DNA from: Gari tellinella
Taxonomy: Eukaryota; Mollusca; Bivalvia; Cardiida; Psammobiidae
Length of the DNA: 64,000 nucleotides
Assembly: GCA_922989275.2 (NCBI GenBank)
Contig: OV277871.1
Span: 63,075,848 to 63,139,847, forward strand
Direction: 5' to 3'
Part shown: in pieces, positions 1 to 13,600 of the stretch
Numbering within the stretch: the stretch's first letter is position 1
Layout: every line of letters begins with the position of its first letter
Position numbers and translations under genes: made by a program
Notes under the pieces: model-generated
What the model was told of the DNA's origin: nothing
The model's database searches: none
Seen by the model: only the letters and a program-made list of their open reading frames with translations

Positions 1-330
1 ACCTGTTTTCAAAACTAGAAACATGCTGTGGGGTAATGGGTTGAAGCAGGCTGAATGTAAAGCAGAATGTGCTTTTAACTTAAATTAAGTGATCCCGGGG
101 ATTCCCCTGTCTTCAAAACTAGAAAGCCTAAGTGGTAAAGGGTTAAAACAGACTGAAAGTAAAACAGATTGTGTCTTAAGTTATGATGCATTATTCTTTA
201 CTTTCAGCTTCTTTAAGGTACCGTCTGCTAGGATAAAAAAATATATTCTTACAGTATATATTTATAAATGTATGAAGTAGAACCGTTTCCTCAGTGGAGG
301 AATGATTTAAAGGCTTAAAAAGGCTTATTT
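1..330. repeat. Decayed TTAA-type MITE sequence
   Basis: Pieces of the GGTTGAAAGTAAAGCAGAAT palindrome family appear (ACTAGAAACATGCTGTGG..., GACTGAAAGTAAAACAGA, TATATTCTTACAG) without intact ends. No gene is visible. Confidence 0.5.
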
Positions 331-396
331 CTTGAGTAATGAGTTAAGACTTTGCAATGTCTAAGAGATCTGTCACTTCGATTGTTTGTTTTTCAG

Positions 397-531
397 ACGC
401 ATTACCTGATGTTTGGTAAAGGGTTTCAGACGTGGGAATATTCACCAGTGTATGCCATCAGGTCGTACGCCTACATTCTCCTACACACGCTGCCTATGAG
501 GCTATATGCAGCAATATTCACTCCTAACCCT
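397..531 (+). CDS. ALG9: ALG9 exon a (THYLMFG...FTPNP)
   Basis: Acceptor TTTCAG at 391-396 and donor GTAAGT at 532. The exon is 45 codons, phase 0 at both ends. It encodes the highly conserved GFQTWEYSP block just after the expected first luminal motif. No coding exon is visible between 1 and 396, so the amino-terminal exons are upstream. Confidence 0.95.
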
Positions 532-3500
532 GTAAGTATTATGTGTCCCCTCTAAACCGGACATGTGTGTGGGGACAACATAAACTTAGAGCGGTTTCCA
601 ACTTTTCAGTTTAGACAGATTTTCTAGTATGGAAGATAGCTGACCACTTAAAGCAGGTTTAAAGTAAAGACACATTCTGCTTTAATTTTAACCTACTTTA
701 AGCTATCATCTACTAGAATAAAGAAAATATTTCTGATGATACATATTCATGAATGTATAAAGGGCGTATTTATGGTGTAATTTAAAATAAAGAAGGGATG
801 GAAACAGGACCAAATGTATAACACTTAAAGCGGGTTGAAAGTGAAGCAGAATGCACATCAAGGGATTTTATGGCATTTAACTTGTGATCTGTTTGTAAAT
901 TTTGAATACTGTTATCAGTATTAGGGTTGTGTGATATTATGATTGTGTGCTTTAAGGTGATGCTGTTTTTCTTCACAAGATGTGTGCTAGCCTTTGTCTG
1001 TACCCTGTGTGAAGTCTACCTCTATAAGTGAGTAATACAAAGTACTACAGTAAAACCTCTCTCTATCCACCACTACATTGTGTGAATTATTAGGTTTCAA
1101 TGACAGGTGACTGCTTAACCCTTTACCTTATAGAAGCCCCTTTTAGCGAATATTATTTATTCCTCTGCTGAAGAAAATAGTTCCAATTTAAGCAGTCATT
1201 AATATATATTATAGAGAATATTTTCTATATTCTAGCACATGATAGCTTAAAGCAGGCTGAAAGTTAAGCAGAATTCACCTTAAGGCGCGTTCTGCTTTAC
1301 TTTCAGCCTGCTTTAAGTGGTCACCTATCTTCAATACTAGAAATAGGCTATCAGCTCCTTTATGTTTTACTGTCACCTTGCCTTAACCCTTTGAACCCTA
1401 GTCCCGCATATTGGCGTTGTTTTCAAACAGTGTACATGTGAAAAGTACACTTGTCCTGTGCAAACAGTGAAGACCCAGATCAGAGGGTTCCGAAAGGAGC
1501 TCTCTGATCAGGGTCTTCACTGTTTGTCATAATTCAAAACATTGACGAAAACAACCCTTAAAAGTCAGAAATGGACCAGACTAAAATGGAAACTGGAATT
1601 TTCCATTTAAATCTTCAGGGAGGAAAGAGTTAAGCTGTCACCTGTCTTTTATAAGTCAATTAGTGTTATTTTATTGGTCGTAGTAGAGAGGTTTTACTGT
1701 AGTTTCATCAGTATAGTTTCTCAGCCCTTTCCTGCATCAATTGTGTTTACGGTTTTACCCTTGACCCAATAGCCTTTTTCTAGGCCCGCATATTGAAGGT
1801 TGAAAGTAAAGCAGAATGTTCACAATGATCTGAGTATTTTGCTTTCCTTTCAGTGTGCTTTAAGCTACCCTTTTCTAGGATATAGGAATATTTCTTTTGG
1901 TGCTTATTCTTGACTTCATGAAGTGGAACTTCTTTCTACAGTGGAGGAATATATCAAATGTGTAAAAATGTGTATTTTTATTGGGGTAATGGGTTAAACC
2001 TTTAGCAATCTACAGACACTCTTGTGGTAAAATGATCCGAATCTTTTGACATTCTTACAGTATTTTAGGATTTATTACTTAATCTACAGGAACTTCGAGT
2101 CTTCCTCAAAGGATTATTTCTGCAGGGAAAAATTGCTCTCAGCTCGTTCCTTCATAACAACTTATACAGTTCATTGACCCCATTTGTACACTGCATATTT
2201 GCAGACAGTTTGGATCATGATCAGATATCAAGTATACCAGCTTCCGGTCAGGATCCAAACTGTTTGACACTCATTTCAATATTTTTTTACTCCATAGCTT
2301 ATTTCTAGTTTTGTCGACAGGTGACTGTTTAAAGCAGGTTGAAAGTAAAGCAGAATGTGCCTCAAAGCACATTCTGCTTTACTTTCAGCCTGATTTTAAT
2401 TTCTTATGATACATTCTGTTTACTTTCAACCTGCTTTAAGTGGTCATCTATCTTCAATACTAGACACAGACTATTTAGTAAAGGGTCAAGAAAGGTTAAG
2501 GATATACATGTATGTACTTTTCTTTTCACTGTTGTCAGGGGTGTATGTCGACAGTATGGTAACAATGTGGGGCGGATCATGATAGCCTTCCAGCTGTTCA
2601 GTACAGGCATGTTTATATCATCTACCGCCTTCCTACCTAGCAGTTTCTGTATGTACATGACAGCACTCAGTCTGGGAGGTTGGTTCCTGGCCAAGTATGA
2701 GGTGAGTTGTACTGGGTACCAGCACACTATTTTTATGCCACGACACCAACAGATACAGAGGGCCAGAGGCATACACAGGGCTCCAGATAAGAGGGAGTAA
2801 ACTGCACAAATCTAACATTTTTTAGCATCAAATCCTATGGTGTTACTACTCATTAGAATTGTCTCTTGGAGACGATTCTAATGAGTAGTGACGCAGCGTT
2901 TTTTTTCACCCAATTGGGAACGGGTCCGGTACCCCTCAGATTGGGAATTTTTCAAGTCAAATTGGGAAAAACGAGTTTTGAAATGATGACAACGCAGAAA
3001 TTGGGAATTTAAGTTACTAAACCGTTAGAACTGTTTATGATGGTAAACATGGTGTAAAAACTAAATCTACGCTGGGTGTGTTACTCACAGTAGACGCTGT
3101 TGCGGCCGAGACAGAGTTGGTGACTTGGTAAAATCCAAAATCTTATCTTATCTATCTCTGAATACTGCCAATCAAGCTCGCGAGTGTTAAGGCAGTGATC
3201 TAGATTCAAGTTCTTCATTATCGTGTTTCTCAAAACAATTCTGTAATACTTGGAATTATGGCTCATGATTGTTTTAATTGTAGGTTTTCTATTTTATAAA
3301 TGATGGTAAACAGAGTCAGACTGGGTTTGTAAACTCTTATCAATTTCAGCGGATTTTGCGATCACGCAACATTAACCAGTCTGGATTAAGGGGCATGTAT
3401 AAATCTTCGCCCGGACCGTTTCCGATATTCGGCCGTAATCACTGGTATTGTTTTATACATACTCCCAAAAATGTCAATGGAGTTGCGTAACTTTGTTTAC

Positions 3501-4643
3501 ACTTCATGAGACCACGGAATTATAAACTTCTGTATATTTCCTTGACGAGACATTCATTGTAGCAAAAGATAAGTTGAAATATGGATGGTTTGCTATGATT
3601 TAAAGGGAAAAAGTAATTTGACAATTGGGAAATATGTTTATTTTGATTGGGAACGGGTCCGATATTTGATTTCTTTTGATTGGGACGGGTCCGGTCGTCA
3701 AATTGGGACGGGTCCGTCTCCAATTGGGAACGGGTCCGTTCCCCGGACCCGTTCAAAGAAGGAAAAAAAACGCTGTGACGCCATAGGTTTTAAAGCAGAA
3801 ATAAAGATTTTTTTGAAATACCCACCTTGTCTGGAGCCCTGCATTCAACGATTGTACTGTCAGTCTGTCCATGCATTTTCCCTTTTCTTCTAACATCAAC
3901 ATCACTTACAAGAATGCTTTGATATTGATACAGATGTTGCCTTAGACCACTCCCAATCCTACCATATCATCCAACCTCAATTTGACTTTGACCTATTTTG
4001 GACTTAGAATATGTCTTGGTTAATTTCACATGACATCAACACTGTTTACTAGAATGCTTTGGTTGTTGCCTTGGATCATTCCCAATACACCCATATCACC
4101 CAACCTTTATTTCATCTTGACCATTAATTACCTACTTTGGGGTTAGAAATGATTCTGAATATATTTGCAAGGATGCCAACGTGGGCATACGGGGTTATTG
4201 AACGCAGCCTTGTTACATTCTGAAGGTACTGGTACTGGTATCTTGGTTCAGTAAGTGATACAAACCTGAAATTTTTGTTGTGAAACAAAATGCAAATGCA
4301 ATGCAGTAAAAAGTAAAAAAGTTAATTTTATATTTCAGTCTAAATACCCAGGCACTCAGATTTCCTTACATTTAAATGACTCCCCCAACCTGCATTTTGA
4401 GCCGTCAAAAGTGAAGTGTGTCAGTTGTTAGTTTAAACATATTTTTATTCCCTCAAATATACATGGAATTGGGGTTGGGTCACAAGTTATAACAACATTA
4501 GATCCGACCCTCCCCCTACAATGTAAATATACAGTACAGGAACAATGGCATATAGATGAAATATGACGAAATTACTTAACTTTTTTGTTGAAGAAAAAGA
4601 CTACAGAAGGAAAGAAGAAGGAAAGAGAAAGACTGTCAGAGAA

Positions 4644-4674
<31 letters not shown>

Positions 4675-7600
4675 GAGGTGTAGCTAGATATACATTCAAT
4701 TCATTCATGGTGATCAAGGGACAATCATGGTTTTAATGCTTCAGACCAAATAAATGTGTATTTAGTCATATGGTGTAAGTAATAGATAAAGAATACATGT
4801 AAGTGGCATCATGCATATATCCGGTATAAGAGAGACAACTGTAACTGAAAAAGGTTTACTTAAACATTTGAATTGTCTCCCTTTACTTAAAATATGCTTG
4901 CAGAAATCAAATCTTTTCAATCCCAAGTTGCCAAATCTATAAATCCAGGGCTCCAGACAAGATAAAGCAAACTAGACAAATTCAACATTTTGTTCCTCAC
5001 TTCAGCACCAAATCCCATGATGCGACTACTTGTCAGAATCGTCTCAAAGAGACGATTCTAACGAGCAATGATCCCACAGGGCCCAATGCCGAAATAAAGT
5101 TTAAGTTTTGACTATTACCTTTATCTGGAGCTCTGTAAATTACTTATAATTTCAGATAGTTTCAGACAGTTGGGATCCTGATCGGATGTCATGAAGCTTG
5201 GCATCTGATCAGGACCCAAACTGCTTGACACTCATGTAAACCTTTTAGATCCTCTAATAAATTCATGCACTGCACTGAAAATATTGAGATTTTCTTTGTC
5301 ATTTAAATATCTTTTCCCAAATAATAATGTATCTAAGTTCAGAGGTTGAAATTTACTAATTGAATGAAATAAAGTTAGTCTTGGCTGTGTATAATTCTTA
5401 CAGGTAAAGAAGAAATGTTCTGCATCTTCAATAGCTTCAGTACATGTCAGTTGTTTCATAACCCTTGTACAATAGATAAGGCTTAACCCCTTCACTGCTT
5501 TACTCTGAATACAATGGTTCATTGCAAACAGTTTGGGTCCTGATCAGACATTGCTTAAAACAGATTCTATGATCAGGATCCAAACTGTTTGACACTCATT
5601 CAGTATTTCTTACTAAGTCGAAATACCTAAACCTAATATTAATTTAAATGTAGACAACATTAATTATTGTTTAACCCATTACTCGTAATATGCCTGTAAT
5701 TGAATGCTGAACTGTTCAGGATACTTTATCTTGAACCCTCTTCTGTGTCTTATGTTCAGAACTTCCTACAGTGGAGAATCTGTTATTCTTTCCCGTTTAA
5801 ACGCAAACGTACACAAACGCAAAACACTAAAACGTAGAAAAGAACAACTTTTGGACAATTCTGATATTTCATGTTTATCTTGGTGGCAAAAAGTTTGGAG
5901 CCTGATCAGACGCCGGGTTACCCGGCGTCTGATCTGGCTCCAAACTGTTTGTTTTGGAAATAATAGTTTTAGCGTAAACGCGTTTATTGGGAAAGAATAA
6001 CACATTCTCCACTGTATATTGGGACTAGTTAACATAGAGTAAAAAATATTCAGAGGATAAAAAGTCAGATTTATGGAGTAATAGGTTAACCCATTACGCC
6101 ATAAACTTGCTTTTTACGCCTTTAATTTATTCCTCCCCTGAAGAAAACTATACAATCATGAGTATGTATCAGAGGAAAAAGTTCTGCTTTACTTTAAACC
6201 TGCTTTATGTGGTCACCTGTCTTCAAAATTACAAATATGTTGTGGTGTAATAGGTTAAGAGAGCATGATTCTCAGAGATCATTACTGAACACAGGTTTTA
6301 TTGTACTCTACCATTGTTTGCCAGGCTCTGACATGGAACACATTTCTTTCTAGGTTGCTATTATGGCCACAGCAGCCAGCGCTATACTGGGGTGGCCTTT
6401 CGCTGGTGTTTTAGGGTGAGCATCTTTGGTTTTCATTTTATTTTAACACTATAACTGCGATGGTTTTACAATTTAGCGTGAACATTTCTTCACATGGTCC
6501 TGATATTTCAGCATAGTTATTTTGTGTTTCAGAGTACCAATAGCGTTTGACATAGTGATACGGAAGAAGAGGTTTCAGCTGTTCACATTGTGGTGTGCTA
6601 TAGCCTTCGTCACATTTCTGGTGAGATACACATATCTGCATTTTAACACTTTACCAATACTATTTCAATGCCTTTTATTCATCCACTGAAGAAAATAGTT
6701 ACAATGTATACAGTCATGAATATGTGCCATAAGAATTATTAACTTTATCCCAGCAGATTGTAGCTAAAAGCGGTTTAAAGTTAAGCTTAAGGCACTTTCT
6801 GCTTTACTTTCAACCAACATGTAATTGGTTTAAACAGTATTAATTTCAAAATACCATAAAAATTCATGTATGGATTAGAAAACAAGTTACTGAAAACTTA
6901 TGTACATTCTTCAACCTACTTTAAGTGAGTGCCTATCTTTAACATATCAGAAACAGGCTTTGGGGTAAAGGGTTAAGGAGCTTGATACACTGATGTTTAC
7001 ATATTTGAGTTGTGTGTTACAGATACCATTGGTTCAGATAGACCAGTATTACTATGGCCGACTGATAGTCACTGATGTTAACATATTTGAGTTGTTTGTT
7101 TTACACATACCATTGGTTAAGATAGACCAGTATTACTATGGCCGACTGATGTTTACATATTTGAGTTGTGTGTTACAGATACCGTTGGTTCAGATAGACC
7201 AGTATTACTATGGCCGACTGATAGTCACTGATGTTTACATATTTGAGTTGTGTGTTACAGATACCATTGGTTCAGATAGACCAGTATTACTATGGCCTAC
7301 TGATGTTTACATATTTGAGTTGTGTGTTACAGATACCGTTGGTTCAGATAGACCAGTATTACTATGGCCGACTGATGTTTACATATTTGAGTTGTGTGTT
7401 ACAGATACAGTTGGTTCAGATAGACCAGTATTACTATGGCCGACTGATGTTTACATATTTGAGTTGTGTGTTACAGATACCATTGGTTCAGATAGACCAG
7501 TATTACTATGGCCCACTGATGTTTACATATTTGAGTTGTGTGTTACAGATACCGTTGGTTCAGATAGACCAGTATTACTATGGCCGACTGATGTTTACAT

Positions 7601-10600
7601 ATTTGAGTTGTGTGTTACAGATACAGTTGGTTCAGATAGACCAGTATTACTATGGCCGACTGATAGTCACTGATGTTAACATATTTGAGTTGTTTGTTTT
7701 ACACATATCATTGGTTCAGATAGACCAGTATTACTATGGCCGACTGATGTTTACATATTTGAGTTGTGTGTTACAGATACCGTTGGTTCAGATAGACCAG
7801 TATTACTATGGCCGACTGATGTTTACATATTTGAGTTGTGTGTTACAGATACAGTTGGTTCAGATAGACCAGTATTACTATGGCCTACTGATGTTTACAT
7901 ATTTGAGTTGTGTTTTACAGATACCATTGGTTCAGATAGACCAGTATTACTATGGCCGACTGATAGTCACTGATGTTTACATATTTGAGATGTGTGTTAC
8001 AGATACCATTGGTTCAGATAGACCAGTATTACTATGGCCGACTGATAGTCTCTGATGTTAACATATTTGAGTTGTTTGTTTTACACATATCATTGGTTCA
8101 GATAGACCAGTATTACTATGGCCGACTGATGTTTACATATTTGAGTTGTGTGTTACAGATACCATTGGTTCAGATAGACCAGTATTACTATGGCCTACTG
8201 ATGTTTACATATTTGAGTTGTTTGTTACAGATACCATTGGTTCAGATAGACCAGTATTACTATGGCCTACTGATGTTTACATATTTGAGTTGTGTGTTAC
8301 AGATACCGTTGGTTCAGATAGACCAGTATTACTATGGCCGACTGATGTTTACATATTTGAGTTGTGTGTTACAGATACCGTTGGTTCAGATAGACCAGTA
8401 TTACTATGGCGAACTGATAGTTACTGATGTTTACATATTTGAGATGTGTGTTACAGATACCATTGGTTCAGATAGACCAGTATTACTATGGCCTACTGAT
8501 GTTTACATATTTGAGTTGTTTGTTACAGATACCATTGGTTCAGATAGACCAGTATTACTATGGCCTACTGATGTTTACATATTTGAGTTGTGTGTTACAG
8601 ATACCGTTGGTTCAGATAGACCAGTATTACTATGGCCGACTGATAGTCTCTGATGTTAACATATTTGAGTTGTTTGTTTTACACATATCATTGGTTCAGA
8701 TAGACCAGTATTACTATGGCCGACTGATGTTTACATATTTGAGTTGTGTGTTACAGATACCATTGGTTCAGATAGACCAGTATTACTATGGCCTACTGAT
8801 GTTTACATATTTGAGTTGTTTGTTACAGATACCATTGGTTCAGATAGACCAGTATTACTATGGCCTACTGATGTTTACATATTTGAGTTGTGTGTTACAG
8901 ATACCGTTGGTTCAGATAGACCAGTATTACTATGGCCGACTGATGTTTACATATTTGAGTTGTGTGTTACAGATACCGTTGGTTCAGATAGACCAGTATT
9001 ACTATGGCCGACTGATGTTTACATATTTGAGTTGTGTGTTACAGATACCGTTGGTTCAGATAGACCAGTATTACTATGGCGGACTGATAGTTACTGATGT
9101 TAAAGACATACATGTGCAAATGAAATTTCCATAAAAATGTCTTTATACTTTGTTAACATATACACTCAACCATTTTAAGAAAGAAAATAAAAAGAAAGTA
9201 TTGGGTTATGGTGCTTAATTTTCAAATATAGGCTTTTACAAATATGACCCTTGATCATTTTTGAACACCGCTGAGAAATAATTTTTAAAACTGCAGCTGA
9301 TTATCTTTAAGTTTCTCTCTTTGCTAATTTGGTAATATTTTATGTTGAGTCAAGTGTTATTTCATCAAATTGATATAAATAAAGTATATCAAAGTGATTC
9401 TACTGGTAAAATGTAACAATTTAAAGAATAACTAGGAAACAAAATTTACACTGGCACTCTCTTTTATACGAACTTTTTCCATTTTCGAAATAAAAATGTT
9501 CAAAAAATTACTAAATTTTTATAATCACCCATAATAATTTGTTTTTACTTGGCAGAAACAATGATTACTCATACCCATCAGAAAATGTAAAGAAACCTAG
9601 GTGTCATCATGCTTATTTATGGAATATGGTCAAAATTCTAACCCTACCCCCTAGATTTTATGCAGAAAAATTACCCCCCCCCGCAAGCCAATTTAGGTCT
9701 CTGTTGACCTTAAAATGAGAAATATTCATCCAATATTTGCTTAAATTGGTTAATATATGAGTGTATGTTAGTACAACAGCATTTAATAATGTTTTAGTTA
9801 CTTCAAGGATTACAGTGCTGCTGATAAAAACAAAAACATGTTTTCTACAAAATATGCCACTCGGGACAGTTTTTTTCAATTCTTGAAACAGTGCCTGTAC
9901 AGAAAAGCCTATAATTCACATAATTTACATACATGAACTTTTCAAAATTCATTTTTGTGGTTATAAATGCATTGCAGACCAGAAAATATATAGTAATCAA
10001 GGTATTTAAGAAGTTTATTTTTCAACATTTTTTATTTGCAAGCGTATGTCTTTAACATGTTTGAGTTGTGTGTTACAGATACCATTGGTTCAGATAGACC
10101 AGTATTACTATGGCCGACTGATAGTCACTCCTCTCAACATAGTGCTGTACAATGTGTTCACTCCCCATGGACCAGACCTCTATGGTAAGACACTCCTTCA
10201 TGTGTGGATGATGAATAACGTTTGTCTTCTAAAACTGTTGATTTAGCTTTCTGCATTACTTTCGTCCTGTATTGTGCTCTGGCCTTGATGTAACATTCCA
10301 TGCTAATTCATCTTCTGAATGGTTGCCTAGCATAGGATTTGTAACTAATTCAATAGTTAGTACCGTCTTTTGCCAGGTATTGTGCGCATCCATGTCTAGT
10401 ACGCACCTGTATTTTAGGGTTAAATGTCTGGAAAAAACTTTTTCCCGAGGATTCTTGTCAGTTCTCGTACGCATGTTTTCTCCTGCTGAACGCATGTTTT
10501 TTTTAAATGAAGAGAGTTCCGTAGGCATGTTTTTTGACCATGAAAATCTGTTAAATATGTGATAATCACAAGTATTCTGATAGTCAGGGGTGAAATCCGC

Positions 10601-13600
10601 CCGTCGAAGTTCCCAAAAATAAGGTGCGACCGTGTTTCAAAAACTGGAAACGAATCAAGAAATTTTTATATGGGCATAATTAATTGTCATTTCTAGCATC
10701 ACATTAGAACAGGAATGTAATATACGTTCCTGATTAGAATCACCCCACATTATTCTGTGTAAGTTTGTAGATCCGTTTATAAGGATTAAAATATATAAAT
10801 ACTAAACATTTATTGTATCAAATTATTTCATCACTAGTATTTATTGAATTAAAAAAAAATATGATAGAATACGGATGTTCCTAAAAAGGTACAAAAAGTT
10901 TCGCTCTGAAAATCGAGTGCCGCAAATCCAATGAATAATCCGGAAATCATAAATTCAATTATGCGCTGTTGGGGCCCAGAAATGGCGGGTGTTTTTATAC
11001 AGTGACACTTTGTTTCTACGATGCAACCAGAGCTAAGTTTACTTCCATTGCACGCAATAAATATGAATAACAACTCGTTTATTTACTTTCTTTCTCTCTC
11101 AGTTCAAAATGCCTACCGATTTTGATTGCATAATATGCTCCCTCGAAAGAAGCTTCGAATAATGAGGGCTTGCATTCTCAGATCGGGGACTAATTTAAAT
11201 AACTTATAAGCAATCAAGTGTAACAACATCAACAGTTTAAATCCAAACAATCAATACTGATTATAAATGGGGTCACAAGTGTGTCATCTCCAATAAACAG
11301 CCCTAATCCCCAACTCTGGGAGGTGTCAATAAAAGCCCTACAGCATATTGCGCAATCTTAACACATATGCCTACGATCGCTAACGTAGGCTGGAGAGGCT
11401 TGTTCCCATCTATTGTACGCACCCCCAGATTGCAGAAAAAAATATTTTATGTTAAAAGCGTGCACAATACATGGCAAAAGACGGTAGTAAGTAAATCAAT
11501 TGACACTGTGATTTTATACTTACAGGTGTGGAGCCGTTATCTTACTACTTCATCAATGGCTTCCTCAATTTTAACATTGTCTTCCTGCTGGCTCTGGTCT
11601 CCCTCCCCTTTGCGGTAAACACTTGTTTCCCTTAGCACATTGATATCTAGAGTTATGTTAATGATTGTATTGTAGACCTGGGCCTGTATTCACAAAATGC
11701 CAATGTGAGCTATTAGGATTGATTGAGGTCCGTCCTCTGTCTGTCTTTAATAATGTCCAGTCAAAAACTAGGTCACCTAGGTCAAATCATAGAAATATCT
11801 TGTTAACATTCTAGAAATACAAACCTCATTTGATCTTTATGAAACTTGCTCAAAATGTTTGCCTCACTGAAATCTAGACTACAGTGAAATGTGGGTCATA
11901 TCGGTTCAAAATCTAGGTCACTATAGGTCAAGCATATAGTGTTCTATATAATTATGTACATCCAAAGGTTATGTTTTATACCTTCTTTCTCAGCAAAAAA
12001 ACTGAGCTTTTTTCAAAAGTTTAATTGTGCATTTGAACAATTCAGTATAAAAGGGATTATCTTTTTCAACACTTAAAACTGTTGTGGATTATTACGTTCC
12101 TTTGTGGATCTTTTTAGTTACCAAAACATGAATCAGTCTACATGGAATTCTGCGTAGTTTTAACATATACTGACCAGTCTGAATTAGAAAAACAGTGCAT
12201 ACCCTGATCAGAGGGCTCCTTTAGGAGCCCTTTGAACTGGGTCTACACTGTTTTCAAATGTAATGAGTATATTTAAAACAGATTCATGGTGTTGCAAGAG
12301 TTACTGTCACCTACACCATTGTGTATTTCAGATTCTTACAAGATGGAAGCTAAAGGAGAGAGGTGGAGGTAACTTTATCCGATCATTACATTCTTAACTC
12401 CTTCATTACACACTGTTATTGGTAGACAGTTTGGATCCTGATCAGACACCAAGCTTAGACGCAGTGTCCAGTCAATGTTTCACCCAGTACTCCATAAATA
12501 CATATTTTACGCTTTTAATCTATTCCTCCATTGAAGAAAATAGCTCTGCTTTATAGCCATGCATATGCACCACAAGAAATACTTTGGATAACCTTGGTAT
12601 ACCAGCTCTTGTTTGTTTTAGGTATACCAGCTCTTGTTTGTTAGCTCATCTGAGCCAAAGGCTCAAGGTGAGCTATTGGAATGGCCCTGTGTCCGTCGTG
12701 GTGCGTTGTCCGTCATCGTTAACAATTGCTTCAAATGACATCTCCTTCTCTACCGCTTGACAGATTTCAACCAAACTTTACAGGAATGTTCCTTGGGTGA
12801 AGCTCTTTCAAATTTGTTCAAAGAATTTAAAACAATGTAGAACTCTGGTTGCCATGGCAACCAAAGTGAAAAAATAAGGAAATCTTAAAAAATCTTCTTG
12901 TCTGAAACTGCAAGGGCAAGAGCTTAGATATTTGGCACATAGCATCATCTACAGGTCCTCTATCAAGTTTGTTCAAATTATGCCCCTGGGGTCAAAATTG
13001 GCCCCGCCCCGGGGGGTCACAGTTTTACATAGAGTTATATAGTGAAATTTTCAAACATCTTCTCCTCTGAAACTAATATGACCAGAGCTTTGATATTCGG
13101 TATGGTGACACTTCTAAATACCCTTTACTTGTTTTGTTCAAATGGTTCCGGTCTGTTGCATATCTAGGTCACAGGAGCTAAAAATAAATTTTTTCAATGG
13201 AAACTTAAAAAATCTTCTGGTCTAAAACCCTAGTACCCTGATCTTAGATATTTGGCACATAACATCATCTACATGTCCTCTATCAAGATTGTTCAAATTA
13301 TGCCCCTTGGGTAAAAAATGACCCCGTCCTGGACATAAATCATTATCTCCATTTTGTCAGCTATTCTCAGGTGAGCAAAATATGCCCCATGGGGCTCTTG
13401 TTTCAGGTATACCAGCTGTTGTTTGTTTTAGGTATACCAGCTGTTGTTTGTTTTAGGTATACCAGCTGTTGTTTGTTTTAGGTATACCAGCTCTTGTTTG
13501 TTTTAGGTATACCAGCTCTCATTGTGATGTCTCCAATGTATATATGGATTCTGATCTTCTTTACAAGACCACATAAGGTATGTGTACTTTCATCAGATCT

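Noticed and set aside
2339..2818. 153-codon plus-strand frame and antisense frames
   Set aside because: The plus frame is ALG9 exon c extended into intron on both sides. The antisense frames are shadows.
5704..6035. Two overlapping frames on opposite strands with nearly identical peptides
   Set aside because: Both arise from the palindromic core and inverted repeats of the MITE at 5767-6016.
6989..9100. CRISPR-like regular array
   Set aside because: Units are contiguous copies without unique spacers, and the setting is an animal gene.
6993..9134. Open frames of 226-274 codons with a perfect 24-residue repeat, looking like a repetitive membrane protein
   Set aside because: The repeat is a tandemly duplicated intron/exon junction of ALG9. 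The frame stays open only because the unit is 72 bp. No separate start, donor or promoter is supported.
10256..10562. 90-96 codon frames on both strands in an ALG9 intron
   Set aside because: No recognisable domain, start context or splice signals. Frames on both strands point to chance.
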